From Toxorhynchites rutilus septentrionalis (lineage: Eukaryota > Arthropoda > Insecta > Diptera > Culicidae): 64,000 bases of DNA. This document shows positions 45,362 through 57,728 of the stretch, piece by piece. Numbering within the stretch: the first letter of the stretch is position 1; the number at the start of each line of letters is the position of its first letter. Under the pieces are notes generated by a model. The model was not told where the DNA came from. It made no database searches and saw only the letters and a list, made by a program, of their open reading frames with translations. A program made the translations under genes and the position numbers. The stretch is from contig NC_073745.1 of NCBI RefSeq assembly GCF_029784135.1, forward strand, positions 110,029,716 through 110,093,715. The letters are read 5' to 3'.

Positions 45362-48300
45362 TCAGAAAGTAACATGGGACAACTACGAGTAGAACGGCAG
45401 CAATGGGTTTCGTCAAACAATAGTGTCTACAGCTTGGCCACTGATGAGTTAATTATAACATGTAGCGGTGGGGGGAAAGTGGTCACCTGCTTGTTTGGTA
45501 GTATAACTATTGACTATTGACATCGTATTGATAGTCACCTTATGTTTGAAGAATTTCATGGCACCCCGTAATTCAGGGGAGCTGTCGCATGTCAAAATAA
45601 ATATAAATGAAAACAAAAATCGCTCTCTCGGTAGCCATTCGGCCGTAGTTTGGTGCGTTTCGAATCTAAGGAATTTCTAGTGAAATTTAGTTTATTTGAC
45701 CTGATATTTTCGACAAATCAATAGTTTGGACGACTGTTCCCATACTCTAGGGAAGGTGAACATATATTTTGTTCAATTTCAGCGATTATTTCGCATGTTC
45801 CGCATTTCGTTGTTTGGGGGACCAAGTGGTCAGTGGAGGATTACTACTGACAATGTGCTGTTCGCAAAAGCTGATATACCTTATTTCCTTCTGCTCTTAA
45901 AGGAGTCCCTTTTGTAGTTTTGATCCAGGAAAAATATGCTACCCCAACCAAAACCGAGCCTCATTACGAAAAACGTTATGTGTTTCTTACTACGTTTCGG
46001 TACGTATGAGTAAACTTCAATTACGACTCTAGAGTAATAAGCCTAGCTCATTTCATACACCTACCTACTATTTAAATAATGATTTAAACAAATTTGGCCA
46101 AGAAAAAATGCATAAATCTATCCCTTCTGGCGTGATATGTTCGAGTTACCACTTTGCCTCCTCACTACAAAAATGTTCGACTTTTTTTTTAATAATGAAA
46201 AATGTACTATTTTCTATTTGCAAAATAAAAACCGCTTACTATCTTGAACTACAATAAGTTGAGCTACAATATTCTTCGAAGAACGGGAATTTTAGTGGTA
46301 TGTGGACACAGGCAATGGGCATGTCCTAAGGGTGACCACATTCCCCCGGTTCCCCTAGTAACTTCTGGGATGGAATCCAAAATATCGTTTGGATGGATGC
46401 AATTGCGAACACAGGGGTAAATAAAGATAAAAATAATCCCAATGCCAACAGTCGAAGCGAAATACGTAAAATTCCATAACCATCTGAAGGGTCTTGAAGA
46501 ACATGAGCCGTGCCTAGGGTCGGAAAGCGGAAGCAGGTTAAGGGCGAATAGAAGGCAAAGAAGTGAAATGCAACGCGAGCACAGCAATTATGAAATTATC
46601 CTCGTTGCAAAACTAATTGTCTACTTATCGCTAATTAATTAGGTGGGTTAAGGTACTAATTAATTAAGTTATTTAAATCGATTATTCATCTGTAGGTGAG
46701 TACTCGCTGGTAAACGCTGGATCGTTACAAGCACGCAACGAATTTGCGGCCATGCAATGGCTGTATCAGAGATGAAAAACGTGTTGAAGAAACATTGTTA
46801 AATCATTTTATTCATCGTAATATTATTTTGTGCGTTTATAGATGGCTTCGCATCCAACAATCAATAAGGCAGCGGTTTCGTTACACTCACATATTCTCCG
46901 GCCGGATTTCCTCCGACGCTAGCAAATCACACAAAATGTTTAGATAAAAAATGCAAACGAGAACGATCGAACGACAGCAGACAGCACTCTTTCTGCTAGC
47001 TGATACATATCTAACAAGTTTGTTTTGTATAAATAAGCCGCCAGATCAAAGCGACCGCCAACAAAGCGGAGCACCGTCTCTCTCGAATCTCCCCCTCCCT
47101 CGAATCGATCTTGACGCGTTAGCATACCAGCGCTCCGTGAGGCTCCTCCACCCAAGGATCGATTGTTAGGGCGTAAGATTCGTTCCCGGGCGGCGCGCGC
47201 CTTTTGCAGCCGATGGCCGATGCCGAAACATCAAGCAAATCCGCGGCCCATATTTGGCTCTAGCTGTCGGGAACAACAATGAGAAACTAGATACATAGCG
47301 TTCCACCCAACAGCCACACGGTATGGGGTCGACGCCGAAAACTCGTTACCGGCGATCAAGATACGAATCATCATCTCCGGCCGGCCAAGATTTCCATCAA
47401 GTGTCATTATTTCGTTCGTTCGATTCTGTGTCTATAGTTTGTATTCAAATTCAAGTAGACCTGGGCGTCGATCGCGATTTGGAGTCGGGTATAGCTGACC
47501 GTGGATCTGCGGTTTTATATCAATTGAAAGTCCACTATTTGTTTGGTTTTAGACATTGGGTATTTTTTGAAAATATTTGTAAGCGCAAGCGGTTATTTTT
47601 ATGGCGAAAAAGCGAAAATCGCCATACCATGGTGTCGAACTTAATTCCCATATAACTGTCATCGGCCAGAGCACAAATTTAGCTTCTTGCAAATTCCTCC
47701 GCCGGCTGAAAAATTTCCCCATTTGTTGACACAAATCACAACATCTTCAGACTGACGCCCAATCGCGCGCCGAGCAGATGAATGAAGTCAACTGAACTGC
47801 CGCCGATGGTATGCCTGACTGGTCGCTGATTGACAGATTAACTCTCGGATGCCTTAAGGCCCTGCTGCTGTTGCCCTGTCCAGTAGGACTCAGTCGATCG
47901 GATACCGAGCAGCTGGGATGATGACTAAATTTATTTCGAACACGCGAACGCAACGCAACGAAATACCTCAAATTGCTTTCGCTGAAATAATTGAACGCAT
48001 ACCTTTCAAACTGCTACCGATCCGAGGTGTTGACGATGTTGATGCTGGGCACAGATCTGCAAAAGGAGAGAACGACGGTGAAAAGAAGGAAAACGGCGAA
48101 TTAGTGTAAATCATTCGAACTGTGATGAAGTTGAACTAAAACCAAACATATATAGACAGCGCACGCTGCTGTAGAAATATTTAACAAAAACATTTGATGA
48201 TCCGATGTTGCGCGTGTGCCAATAAAAGGCAAATATTGAATGGTCGATTTCGCTATTTCAGACTGTCTCCGGGGAATTGGGAATCAGTCCTCTGCTCGTA

Positions 48301-49591
48301 GTGTTTGAAAGTGAGTCACGATCACGCTCGGATGGGACACGTGCTTAGATCATTGGTTCCATCCAGATACAATCAAATTTGCGTGGTTCATTCCGGAATT
48401 GTTTACAAGATTGAAACAAATTGGCTCAAATTAGACAGACATCCCATGAATACGAATAGCTAGATCAATGTGTTCCACATGAAATTCATGTTTTTTCATC
48501 TAGAATTGAACTTTAACACTCATATTTTGTTATATTGTCGCAAATTCACATGTCAAATTCGTTTCCAGAGAGCGGCAGAATCGATTTGTGTCAATAAACA
48601 ATACTGTTTATGTTGAGCTCATTGACCCAGATACTTGCAGAAAGCAAATGCAGTGAAGCAAAGACGAACGAACGTATGGAATATTATTCATTGCAACATT
48701 GTTGCCGGAATCACATCAGTGATGGCAGTATTGATTTGTATGTTTTATTGCATCCACCGGACCGGACCTTGCAAACGATTACCACCTTTTTCTCGTATTG
48801 CAAAATTTCTTGAGTGATAAGAAATTGGGATCAAGAGAAGATTGTGAAAATCTATTGCTAGAGTTTTTCGCCAATAAGGATCAAGACTTCTATGCTGAGA
48901 CATAACGAAGCGACCTTTAGAATGGCAACGGCTTTTACAACAAAACGGTGCATATTTCACCCAAATGGGACAATTTGATGCATATTAAAAATAGTTTAGA
49001 ATTTCACCCAAAAATAATGGATTTTCCCCAACCCAATATATTGTTTAATGAGACACGATAGAATTAGGGGAGAATCCCTTATTTTCGCGATAGTGTAAGT
49101 ACGATCTGGTTATGCTAGAAGGTATTGTCACTCAATAATAATTCTAGGGGAGGACGGGGGAAGATGGCCACTCTCTAGATTATTGGAACAATCAACTATT
49201 GGACAATTATAATACATTAGTTTGGTGTATTGCATTACACTTAATCATGTATGCCCATTTTTGTGTGTGTATAGGTGAAACGTCATGGTAAATAATAAAA
49301 ATAAACTTTTCGGATGGCGACAAGCACCGATTTGTTATTTTGCTTGCAAGAAATTTAGTGTTTTAAGGGTGTATATGGACATGTCCTGTGAAACCAATAT
49401 TACAATAGTTAACACACCGGCCTGTTAAGTGTGTTTGTATAGAAAACGGTATGTTTTTAAAGCATTTCATAGAATTATTGAGACACTTTTGCTTGACTCA
49501 TAGCAGGTGCAAGGTGGTCACTATTGTAAGAGATGTGATTTGCCATAAACGCCCTTTGAACGCGCCTAAATGACGAATTGAATGAGAACAT
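45362..49591. other. No supported gene; GC-richer unique block at 46.7-48.6 kb
   Basis: The part 46700-48600 has a balanced base composition, a TATAAATA at 47028-47035 and palindromic GGCGGCGCGCGCC-like sequence near 47191. It could contain a host promoter or 5' UTR, but no start codon context or long frame supports a gene. Flanks are AT-rich. GGTGGGGGGAAAGTGGTCAC at 45469 and GGGGAAGATGGCCAC at 49155 may be element ends. Confidence 0.35.
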
Positions 49592-49862
49592 CTTCTTCTT
49601 GGATGGCACAAACGTTCCCAGTGAAAATTAGGCCTTCTCAACGTACGTATTACTTACGTCATTTTTATTAGAAGTGCCTAGTTATGATTTCTATGTCGGA
49701 TAACACGCCTTGAATGTATTCTGGAGTGACAAGCTCTAGAATACGCGTGATCACAATGCAAGTCGGAATTCTTTGAGGAAAAATCCCCCGGCCAGAACGA
49801 GAATCGAACCCGAAACGCCGGCATGATAATGTGGGACGCTAACCACTCGACCACGGAAGCAC
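49592..49862 (-). mobile_element. Feilai-like tRNA-derived SINE, near full length
   Basis: On the minus strand the head reads GCTTCCGTGGTCGAGTGGTT (A-box region), then GGGTTCGATTCTCGTTCTGG (B box), a body with CAAGGCGTGTTATCC, and a tail of GAAGAAGA repeats. The body sequence matches the Feilai family of Aedes as I remember it. Target duplications are uncertain (GAACAT on both sides). Confidence 0.8.
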
Positions 49863-50786
49863 AGGGAACATTACACCACTTGAATTATTGGTTTTATTAC
49901 TTAAGGCGCATTCATGATAAAAAATCAATGAATTTCATCTGCATGTTTTCAGCGGCATCGAAACTGAATGGGGTATTGAAAATTGGAGAGCTCTCTCATG
50001 TGCTTTGGAGTACCAAAATCGAGAAAGCTAGAAAAATCAACATTAATCGACTGGAGTGCATCCACATTTTTCCTAGTTGAAATTGATCCTTCAAAAAAGC
50101 AGCAGCTTCATTACAAATCAAATAAAGCATTTTCTGATTTATGCGCGTGAAAATATATATATTTCAGACAATTTTCCCTGGAATGCACTCACTCAGCCAC
50201 TTTTCTTTTTCTACTAGTGCAGGCTACCATGCTTCAATTTACACAACACACGACATAGCGGTACAAAAGCAATTGCTAATAGATACTAAAATGGTGCATG
50301 AGCTAGACCCCCCTCTAACGGCGATAGCGCAGCAAAATCGAATGATTTTTTTCCCAATCTTTTTCTCTCTCTCTTTTGTACTCACGCGTACATATCCACA
50401 TCCCGTTCTCTCTCATAAGACTCTTAAAAAAGTTTCCAGCATTTTAGCCGGGTTTATACGTTGTCAGTTACTCGGTTGCCAAACGATCCGAAGAATTATG
50501 AACGTAACCATACCACGAAATTTGACATTTGATTTGCATGTATGGGGCTACTCACAACCGAGCTACTTCAAAGTTTATTAGCTTCTCGCCCGTTTACTCC
50601 ATAGATACAAATCAAATGAAAAATTTCAAAAAGTCTTTTGAGTGGATACACACGATTAACAATAATTACTCACAAAGTTATTTTTATTCAATTGTACGGA
50701 AGAACATTCAACAACAATGCAGCTGGGACGTTCTACCTCATTCTTTGAATTCCCCAGATCTTGCTCCTTCCGTTTGTGAAACAGAA
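49863..50786. other. No gene seen
   Basis: Frames of 85 and 146 codons (49823-50080, 50141-50581) have no recognisable domain and are rich in low-complexity stretches. Confidence 0.4.
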
Positions 50787-50808
50787 AGGGAGAGAAAGAG
50801 AAACAGAA

Positions 50809-50845
<37 letters not shown>

Positions 50846-50846
50846 A
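50787..50846 (+). repeat. (GA)n microsatellite
   Basis: An imperfect GAGAAAGAGAAACAGAAATA lead runs into about 16 uninterrupted AG units. The frames reading ERERER or SLSLSL on the two strands are artefacts. Confidence 0.95.
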
Positions 50847-50991
50847 CGAGAGTGACAGTTTGATGGTATTTTCATCACTAACTTCTACTGTCCGTCTTAC
50901 CTCCACTTGCAGATGCTTTGCAACTTGCAATTTGTGCTACATTGGAATTGATTGCCGGTGTGTTTCTCTAGGGGTGAATTGTCATCAGCTC

Positions 50992-52040
50992 TTAAGGTGA
51001 AGGTGGAAGCTAGCCATTGTAGTAGTATAGGTAAACCCTCGTGTAAAAATGGGGTAATAGTGTTTGTGAGAGAAGAGCAAAGCACACGTAAATAGATCAA
51101 TTCACTTATCAGACTGTTTGGCACTTCATTGACACGAGTCTTTGAATACATTTGAAAAAAAAAAAACAAATAACAATTCAATACTAAAGTAAAATGTATG
51201 AACGATATGTTCCGATGAACAATTGCAAATATAAATATATATAGAAGGTACATTTGCATATGATTCTAATTATACGCGAGCGTAACATGAGCAAATTTAT
51301 AACACATGCGAATTGGGGCTCTTTTGGTATTAACAAGTTCTTCCGCATAGTAACTCGATGTTGATAATTCCTTAATATTTTCCTTCGTTGATCGTATTGT
51401 TTTCACATATTCACGTTGGAAAGCCTTAACCCTTCTCTTCGTTGGCCGAGGCATTTAGATTGAATTTAATACTTTTCCGTTTACTGTTTTTGAAAGCATA
51501 GGCAGCCGTGGCAGTGTTCCGAGCTCTGCAATACAATTTTCTTACCCAATGTTAAAGTAAACTAAAACTTACATTATAGACCCATTAAACGTAAAAATAT
51601 TGATATCAACACAATTTTATTCTATTGATTTTCATGACATGGGACGCTATGACTCCGGAATAACATTTTATTGAGTGGTTTTTATAGCTGTTTCGATGAT
51701 GTTGTTTGGCATCAGTGTCGAAAAAATAACGATGCTTCCACCAATACAAACAAAACCATTGCAGAAGATTGAAAAACGAAAATTTAACTTTCAGAGCACT
51801 TGCTCGAGTTTTCCGACGTTCTTCACTATACGGTGCGAAAGCAGATGAAAATTTAATATCTTGTGAGTAATCGATTAGAGTTTGGTTGATATTACTTGAT
51901 GGGAAGTGTGCGAAAACGATCATTTTCTTCACACTGTTTCGCAAAATTATTGATTTTCGGGCGAGAGGTGAGGGAGGGAGATGAAAGAAATGAGCGCCAT
52001 TGTGGCAGCCATTTGTGGCTAGCTTCCACCTTCACCTTAA
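50992..52040 (-). mobile_element. TTAA-flanked TIR element, full length
   Basis: The left TTAAGGTGAAGGTGGAAGCT and right AGCTTCCACCTTCACCTTAA are perfect inverted repeats, and the match extends to CTC/GAG outside and AGCCA inside (28 bases). TTAA at both ends could be the target duplication as in piggyBac, but the GGTGAAGG terminus is not piggyBac-like. The 1-kb interior has only small frames. Related partial copies are at 12713 and 19380. Confidence 0.8.
51266..51454 (-). CDS. Small frame in the TTAA element (doubtful)
   Basis: 62 codons beginning MPRPTKRRVKAFQREYVKTI. A homologous frame of 58 codons is at 13272-13448 in the partial copy. Between the two, eight of nine codon differences change the residue, so no protein-level constraint is visible. 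The basic N-terminus (KRR) is the only feature. I do not recognise a family and doubt that it is translated. Confidence 0.2.
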   Translation of the reverse strand: MPRPTKRRVKAFQREYVKTIRSTKENIKELSTSSYYAEELVNTKRAPIRMCYKFAHVTLAYN

Positions 52041-52189
52041 GAGAGTAAAGAGCAGTTTCTTTTTCTATTAATGATCCATAAATCTGCACAGCTAAACAAC
52101 GACTAACTTATAGAGTCTTCGTAGCTAATTGATTGTGTGTCCGCCAATTAGCGAACGATTGTGAGCTCTGAATTCAGAATTAGTGTGAG

Positions 52190-52616
52190 TGATTATAGAA
52201 TAAACAACATTCATCAAGTGATGAAGATTCAGCTTCTCTCCTCTATGGGGGCTGCCATATAAATGAATGACAAATTTCTGCATAGCTCGATAACTAATCA
52301 AGCAAATGGAGCCAAATTTGGCATACGAAAGTTTTAGGGGACACGAAACGTTTCTATGGTGAATAGACACTCCTCCCCTCTCTCTGATGGCAACATACGA
52401 GAAATATACAATTACATATTGACAAGGGTTGTTAGTCCATTTGATGTTTGCGCTAATGAAATTGATTTTTGTTCGAATTTTAATATGATAAAACACACTC
52501 CTTTATCTATTTCTATCTAAATAAAAAAATGGATCATGAACGTGCGCTTACTAGGTGAATGTGATAACGAAAAATTTATTTTGGGCGGGACGAAGTTTGC
52601 CGGGTCAGCTAGTGTA
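52190..52616 (+). mobile_element. Helitron 3' end
   Basis: The segment ends GACGAAGTTTGCCGGGTCAG and CTAG followed by T, the CTRR-T terminus of Helitrons. Upstream text (ACAAATTTCTGCATAGCTCG, CAAGCAAATGGAGCCAAATT) matches the interior of the Helitron start at 63260, so both belong to one family. There is no Rep/helicase gene, so it is a non-autonomous or truncated copy. Confidence 0.8.
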
Positions 52617-52766
52617 TCATAAAAAAAAAAGATTTGATCCTACATTAGAAAACGGGATTAAAGAAATATAGTTACTTGGCATACTGTGACATACTATCTT
52701 CCGAAATGGTTCAATGAGTCAATTCTCATTACAATCAAGAATAACAGTTGAAACACAATAGGTTCT

Positions 52767-53505
52767 TCTTCTTCTTTTTCTTAAGTGGCACTAACGTTCC
52801 TAGAGAAACTTCGCCGTCTCAATGTAGTATTATTTTCATCATTTTAATTAGTACTTAGTCGAGAATTTTATGCCTGATAACACGCCTTGAAGGGGGTCTC
52901 CGTAGCCACATTGGTTGCGCGTTCGCTTAGTAAGCGATCGATCGTGAGTTCAAAACACAGGGCCCTCATTGACCATCTTTGTGTTGTTACAGAATAACTA
53001 CGTCCACGCAACAATCATCAGCGATGGAGATCGATCCACGGTCGAAATAAGATCGATTCATCCATACAACTGCTCTGCTCTGCAAGAAACATCGGGCTGC
53101 TGTTCTATAAATAACTCAACAATGATCAATCAACTTTCTCCGCTGTCCGGTCTAACTGGATAATGGAAGAACAGATAGAAAACTCTTACGCCTAAATGGC
53201 TACTGTGTAAATGTGTACCATATGCAATGGTATAGAAGGGAATACTCTAACGCCGAAAATGGCAACTGTGTAATGTGCTAATTATAGATATGATAAACAT
53301 GTGACATGTACACGATTAAAATTCGGCTCTGTTACAGCTAAAATGCTAATGAGCCTAAAATAAACAGAAGGGATAAAAAAACACGCCTTGAAAATGCATT
53401 CTGAGTGGCAAGTGCACCGCGCGACCACAGTGCAAGTCGGAAGAAATTTCTTTGATGAAAAATTTCCCCGACCAGAACGGGAATCGAACCCGAACCCCCG
53501 GGGAG
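52767..53505 (-). mobile_element. Feilai-like SINE, 5' truncated, with a SINE inserted in it
   Basis: On the minus strand it starts near the B box (GGTTCGATTCCCGTTCTGGT), lacking the A box, and ends in a GAAGAAGAA tail. A 13-base duplication CACAATAGGTTCT flanks it (52754-52766 and 53506-53518). The tRNA-Thr-like SINE at 52892-53379 splits it. Confidence 0.9.
52892..53379 (+). mobile_element. tRNA-Thr-like SINE, copy 2
   Basis: It matches copy 1 at 36467 along its length, with the same head and B box (GAGTTCAAAAC). It carries an extra segment of about 46 bases at 53241 that partly duplicates the preceding ACGCC-AAATGGC-ACTGTGTAA. A 13-base target duplication AACACGCCTTGAA lies on both sides (52879-52891 and 53380-53392). 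It is younger than the Feilai-like host copy. Confidence 0.93.
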
Positions 53506-53518
53506 CACAATAGGTTCT

Positions 53519-56052
53519 AGCAAATTTCAATTACAAGCCAGATCATAGACATGAAGATAAAATCACATTTTCAATTATATGTGTAAAGAAAATGTGATTA
53601 CAAGATTAATTGATTCTATTATCATTCAGATCGATCATTCGCCAGAAAATATCTGTTCTGGAACTAAATACATCTCTTGATGTTTATCCACACTTCAGCG
53701 GTTAACTAGCAGAAGCTTTACATCCCTAGCACCGATCCAACATCGATCCACTTTTCTCGATAACCTCTTGCAAACCGATACTTTATCTCCGAAAAAAATA
53801 TATAGAAAAAATAGAAAAGATTGAGCCAAAATTGATTCCTTTCATTCGTACGAGTGCAAGCTTTCGCTCCAAGCCCGAACGGCTGCGGGTCCCCATGGCA
53901 GGATTGATAATCGATCTCTACCACTATGCTTCCTTGCTGCTGCTTGCTTGCTTATGTGTTATACTTCCCGCCAGCGAAACGGAAGATGACAGTCGAATCA
54001 CAGGAACACACTTAAGCAAATATTGATTCAGATTCTGCTTTCCCCGCGGGCACTGCTGCCAGAGCTAATGACAAGGGTGACGGCGGCAATAACAACAAAA
54101 CTGCAAATAAAAAAAACGAAAGGAAAATGCGAGCGAATCTTCTTGGTACCGGAAGCGGAGTCGATAAATTTTCCCCACTCATGATGATGGAGATTGGGGG
54201 GAATGGTGAGAAGCAGAGAGTAGAAGGGACTTGCCGATTTTTTTCCTCTGCTCTGACTCAGCGAAAAATAAAATTTTCCACGAGTTTTTCTTTACTGATG
54301 CTTTCGCATGATGAAAAGTTTTCTTTATGCTTGATGCTTTCCACTTAAGTTTCTTTTTCACTAAGAGCCGAAACGGTGGGCAGGGAAGTTGTGTAAGGGG
54401 GCAAGCATTTGCTGCATTCTGTTTCCCATCCGAAGCGCCGCCGTCGTCAGGTCGGAGTCCGCAGGAGGTTGAAGGTGGGTGGCGAGTGAGCCAAGTGGGA
54501 AAAAGCTTAACAGAAGCAAAAAAGTGACTTCATATAAGTTATTGCCATTTTATGTTCTTCGTTGCCTAGAAGTAATGTGCTGCTGTGCTTATGCTCCCAC
54601 TCCCACTACCGATACTTGGCCAAAGAGACACAGAGTGGAAGAAAGACAGACAAGCAGCGCGAAAAGTTGTAGTGTTGGCGTGGCTAACGCCGGAATGCTT
54701 TATGTGAGCCAACAAAAATCGATAAAATAGTCTTTAGTGCGCGAAGCGGTGGGGGACATCCTCACAGGGAAGTCGCTTGAGTGACAGGAACTTTGATCGA
54801 AATTGCTTCCTCCTTGGTGTGGAGTTAGTTGGAGCGGATGCGATGTCACGATTAACTTAGTTTCGTAGCAGATAACTATTTCCAAGTAATTAAAAACCAG
54901 CTCAATTTTAAAAGTTAAAACTGTAACTAACGCTACAATTTTTTAACACATTTGATTTTAATTTTACGCCAATGCTCACATTTCGATCGCACCATTCATT
55001 TAAAATTCTAAACACCCATCTCACTAAAGTTATATTATTTTTCTCGAGAACCGTAGGCGATAAAAAGGACAGAACGTGAGTTTGTATTGATCGAATCCCG
55101 CTGAGACGACTGCGTTTCGAACGTGAGCTAAGTGAATTCGAACGCGAGTTCGCCGCATTCAGGCCCACTGCGGAGGCGTCCGTCACGGGACGGATATTTA
55201 CGGCCCAACCTCTTGCCAATTGGTCTTTGGAGCGAAAGCGAGAGTGAAACACGTAGCAAAACGCTGTCGCATTTCGGTGCGGAGATACTGCAGCCGCAAC
55301 ATTTCCATATGTATATCGTTTGCACTATCACCGAATCGAACCGTCCAAATCGATCTGGAGCGCGTTGCGTCGCGTGATGGCTGATCCGGCCACCTCCGAC
55401 GAGACCTTAATCCATAAACATGGTGCGCTGGGCGCGCGAGCAAACGAGCCATGAGCCGTAAAATGCTATACACTTCACTTTTCGCCGAATCGCTTCGGCG
55501 CGGCGAGGGGTAAGAAAGAAGAAATATGTATCAAATTTTATTTTACGACGATCGTAAAAATGTTTGAATTCCCAGCAGACGACATCGACGACGAAGGCCG
55601 GGAATGACCGCGCACGTTGGTACCGCATGTGGTCGGATATCTATGGGTTCGCGGGTGTGTGGTAAATTACTGTTTTCTTCTCCTAATGGGTTAAAAGCTG
55701 GAAACTGGATATACTGACTCAATCGGGCGTAACTTATGGCGATTTGTCAGGACACATGGAATGAGTTTCCAAATTACGTTACTGGGATCGAACGCAGTCA
55801 TTAAATTCCAATTTCAGATCGGCAGGGTTGCATAGTTCTTAAGATATTAACGACCCATTTTCTGGCGCATACCACGACTTCGAACCAACTGGTCCTGAGT
55901 AATGAAATATCTCCAGCTGCAGAAGGTATCCATGCTTTTAAGAGGCTCATACTGTGGCAGTTTCAATTTCATGATTGATCTGTAAATTGAGGCGAGTTTA
56001 ACCAAGGCTTAATTTTTAACTTCTGCTAACTTTTCGAATTTTTTTATCAATA
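53519..56052. other. No supported gene; GC-richer block at 53.7-55.7 kb
   Basis: Unique DNA with frames up to 114 codons (54908-55252, minus) but no domain. Balanced composition and CpG-containing runs near 55100-55450 could mark host 5' UTR or promoter DNA. I cannot assign a gene. Confidence 0.35.
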
Positions 56053-56110
56053 ACTAGCTGATCCGGCAAACATTGTCCTGCCATATGAATTATCCCTAGT
56101 GAATATTTTG
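56053..56110 (-). mobile_element. Helitron 3' terminus, inverted relic
   Basis: On the plus strand, AACTAGCTGATCCGGCAAAC then ATTGTCCTGCC is the reverse complement of the Helitron end at 52588-52616 with a few changes. The body beyond about 56110 is not recognisable. Confidence 0.7.
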
Positions 56111-57370
56111 AGTGCCAAATAAAACTATAGAATTGTAAGCGTGTTTGAATGTTTTTTCGATCTATAAAAATGATCGAAATTGATCGATGAAAAAGGACGA
56201 ATGAAACGATTTGAACGAAAGTTTGTTTTTTTAATTTTCTTATATATTAGTCTCTTAAATTAACGTAACTTAACGTAACTGACATGCTTGATGTGTTAAA
56301 TGTGAAAAGAAATAAGTAGTATATTTTTACAGTATTGCAGAAACATGAAATAAAAAAATCAATATTCATTTCGTTCGATTGCTGTCTCCATGGAGGGCAA
56401 TACGCGTCTGCCTTTTCATAGATGGACGGCTAAATTTATAACTACTGGGCCCGTTCGTGAATTTATAAACCAACGATACGTCAGACAACTTTAATGGAGT
56501 TGATGTACCGGCCTATTTCGTCGTTGACATTCTATCGAGGACTTTTCACATCGGTATTCTAAGTTTGAAATACAGCCATATTGCTTCCTTTATTCGCGGA
56601 TTTGCAATAGTATTAATTTTCTTCACCGATCTGCAAAACTCATCAATAATATGATCATTGAATGTTTTACTCAGCCGAGGCGAATATAGTAGTACTCAAC
56701 TATTTTCAATGTCGATGTCTGCGTTGCTGATATTCGTGAATGATTGTCCACCATTCTCAGTATTTCTTCGTTAATATATTGGATATCCGCTTATGATTGT
56801 GATCATGTCGTTGGTGAACCTCTAGGCAAACCTTTTTGTACATTCCATTTGCCATGCAAAGCGATAAAAGTTTCAGATCACCGAATGGGCCATGAACCAT
56901 GCTTATGTTAATAGTATCAAAGATTCATTCATATTCCGGAATTCGAATCGAATTCGAATCAGATTCAATCGCAGAACAAATTTTTGACAAACAGAAAATT
57001 TTTCGAGACCACAGTAGATCCCACAAATTGTAATTTTAAGATATTTGAAATCAAAACATATTTTCAAAAACCTGTATTTCATATGTACTCTCCAGTTTGA
57101 TGATTTATTAGTTTTCCGAAGAGTCAAACTATGACGGCTTTGCGACTTTAGTAAATGAAGTCCGTTTGAGGTTAAATTTTGCATAGGGTATTATTTCGTG
57201 GAAATCGACATTGTACGAAAATTCACATGTCAAAAATCCTTTTTTAAATTTAAATTGCAATTTTTTAAGAATTTATTGTGTTGTTGGCTTTTCTTTATGA
57301 CGGTAAACACGAGACAATTGAAATACTTTTCTTTTCAATTTTTAAAATTTATATATATATTTATTCATTT
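56111..57370. other. No gene seen
   Basis: AT-rich DNA with only short frames. It ends in the LINE target duplication TTTACATAAC at 57371-57380. Confidence 0.45.
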
Positions 57371-57511
57371 TTTACATAACTTTTTTTTTTTTTAATTCGT
57401 TTATTTTTACAGGCTCAGTTACTTAAGTTTAAAGGAGCCGAATTCTTAAATATAATTTTAAAACTATATATATAAACAATTTTCTTACATCTATGGTTAG
57501 TAAGGTGGAAA

Positions 57512-57527
57512 ACCGATTACTCGCGGT
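57512..57527 (-). promoter_or_regulatory. Conserved 3' UTR stem-loop of the LINE
   Basis: The minus strand reads ACCG CGAGTAAT CGGT, a short stem with loop CGAGTAAT. The same loop and stem occur at 18859, 27782 and 30180 in other LINE tails. It may be the RNA signal recognised by the reverse transcriptase. Confidence 0.55.
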
Positions 57528-57728
57528 GTACTCGAGTTTAGGAGGGTGACATATTTTTAGGAGAAGGATGGGATATAAGGAAATTGTAACAATGTTGATG
57601 AACACTCAATTTATAAATCTATTCGTATATCTATAGTGTATTTACATTTCAACTTATTCTACTATTTATAGCAAGGGGACGAATTACCCGCAAAGGAAGG
57701 AAAGGAGGGTATAAGGATGTAGGGGCAA

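Noticed and set aside
50656..50930. Frames rich in ER or SL dipeptides around 50.7-50.9 kb
   Set aside because: They are translations of the (GA)n microsatellite on both strands.
53282..53530. 82-codon minus-strand frame at 53.3-53.5 kb
   Set aside because: It reads across the B-box region and body of the Feilai-like SINE, which is non-coding.
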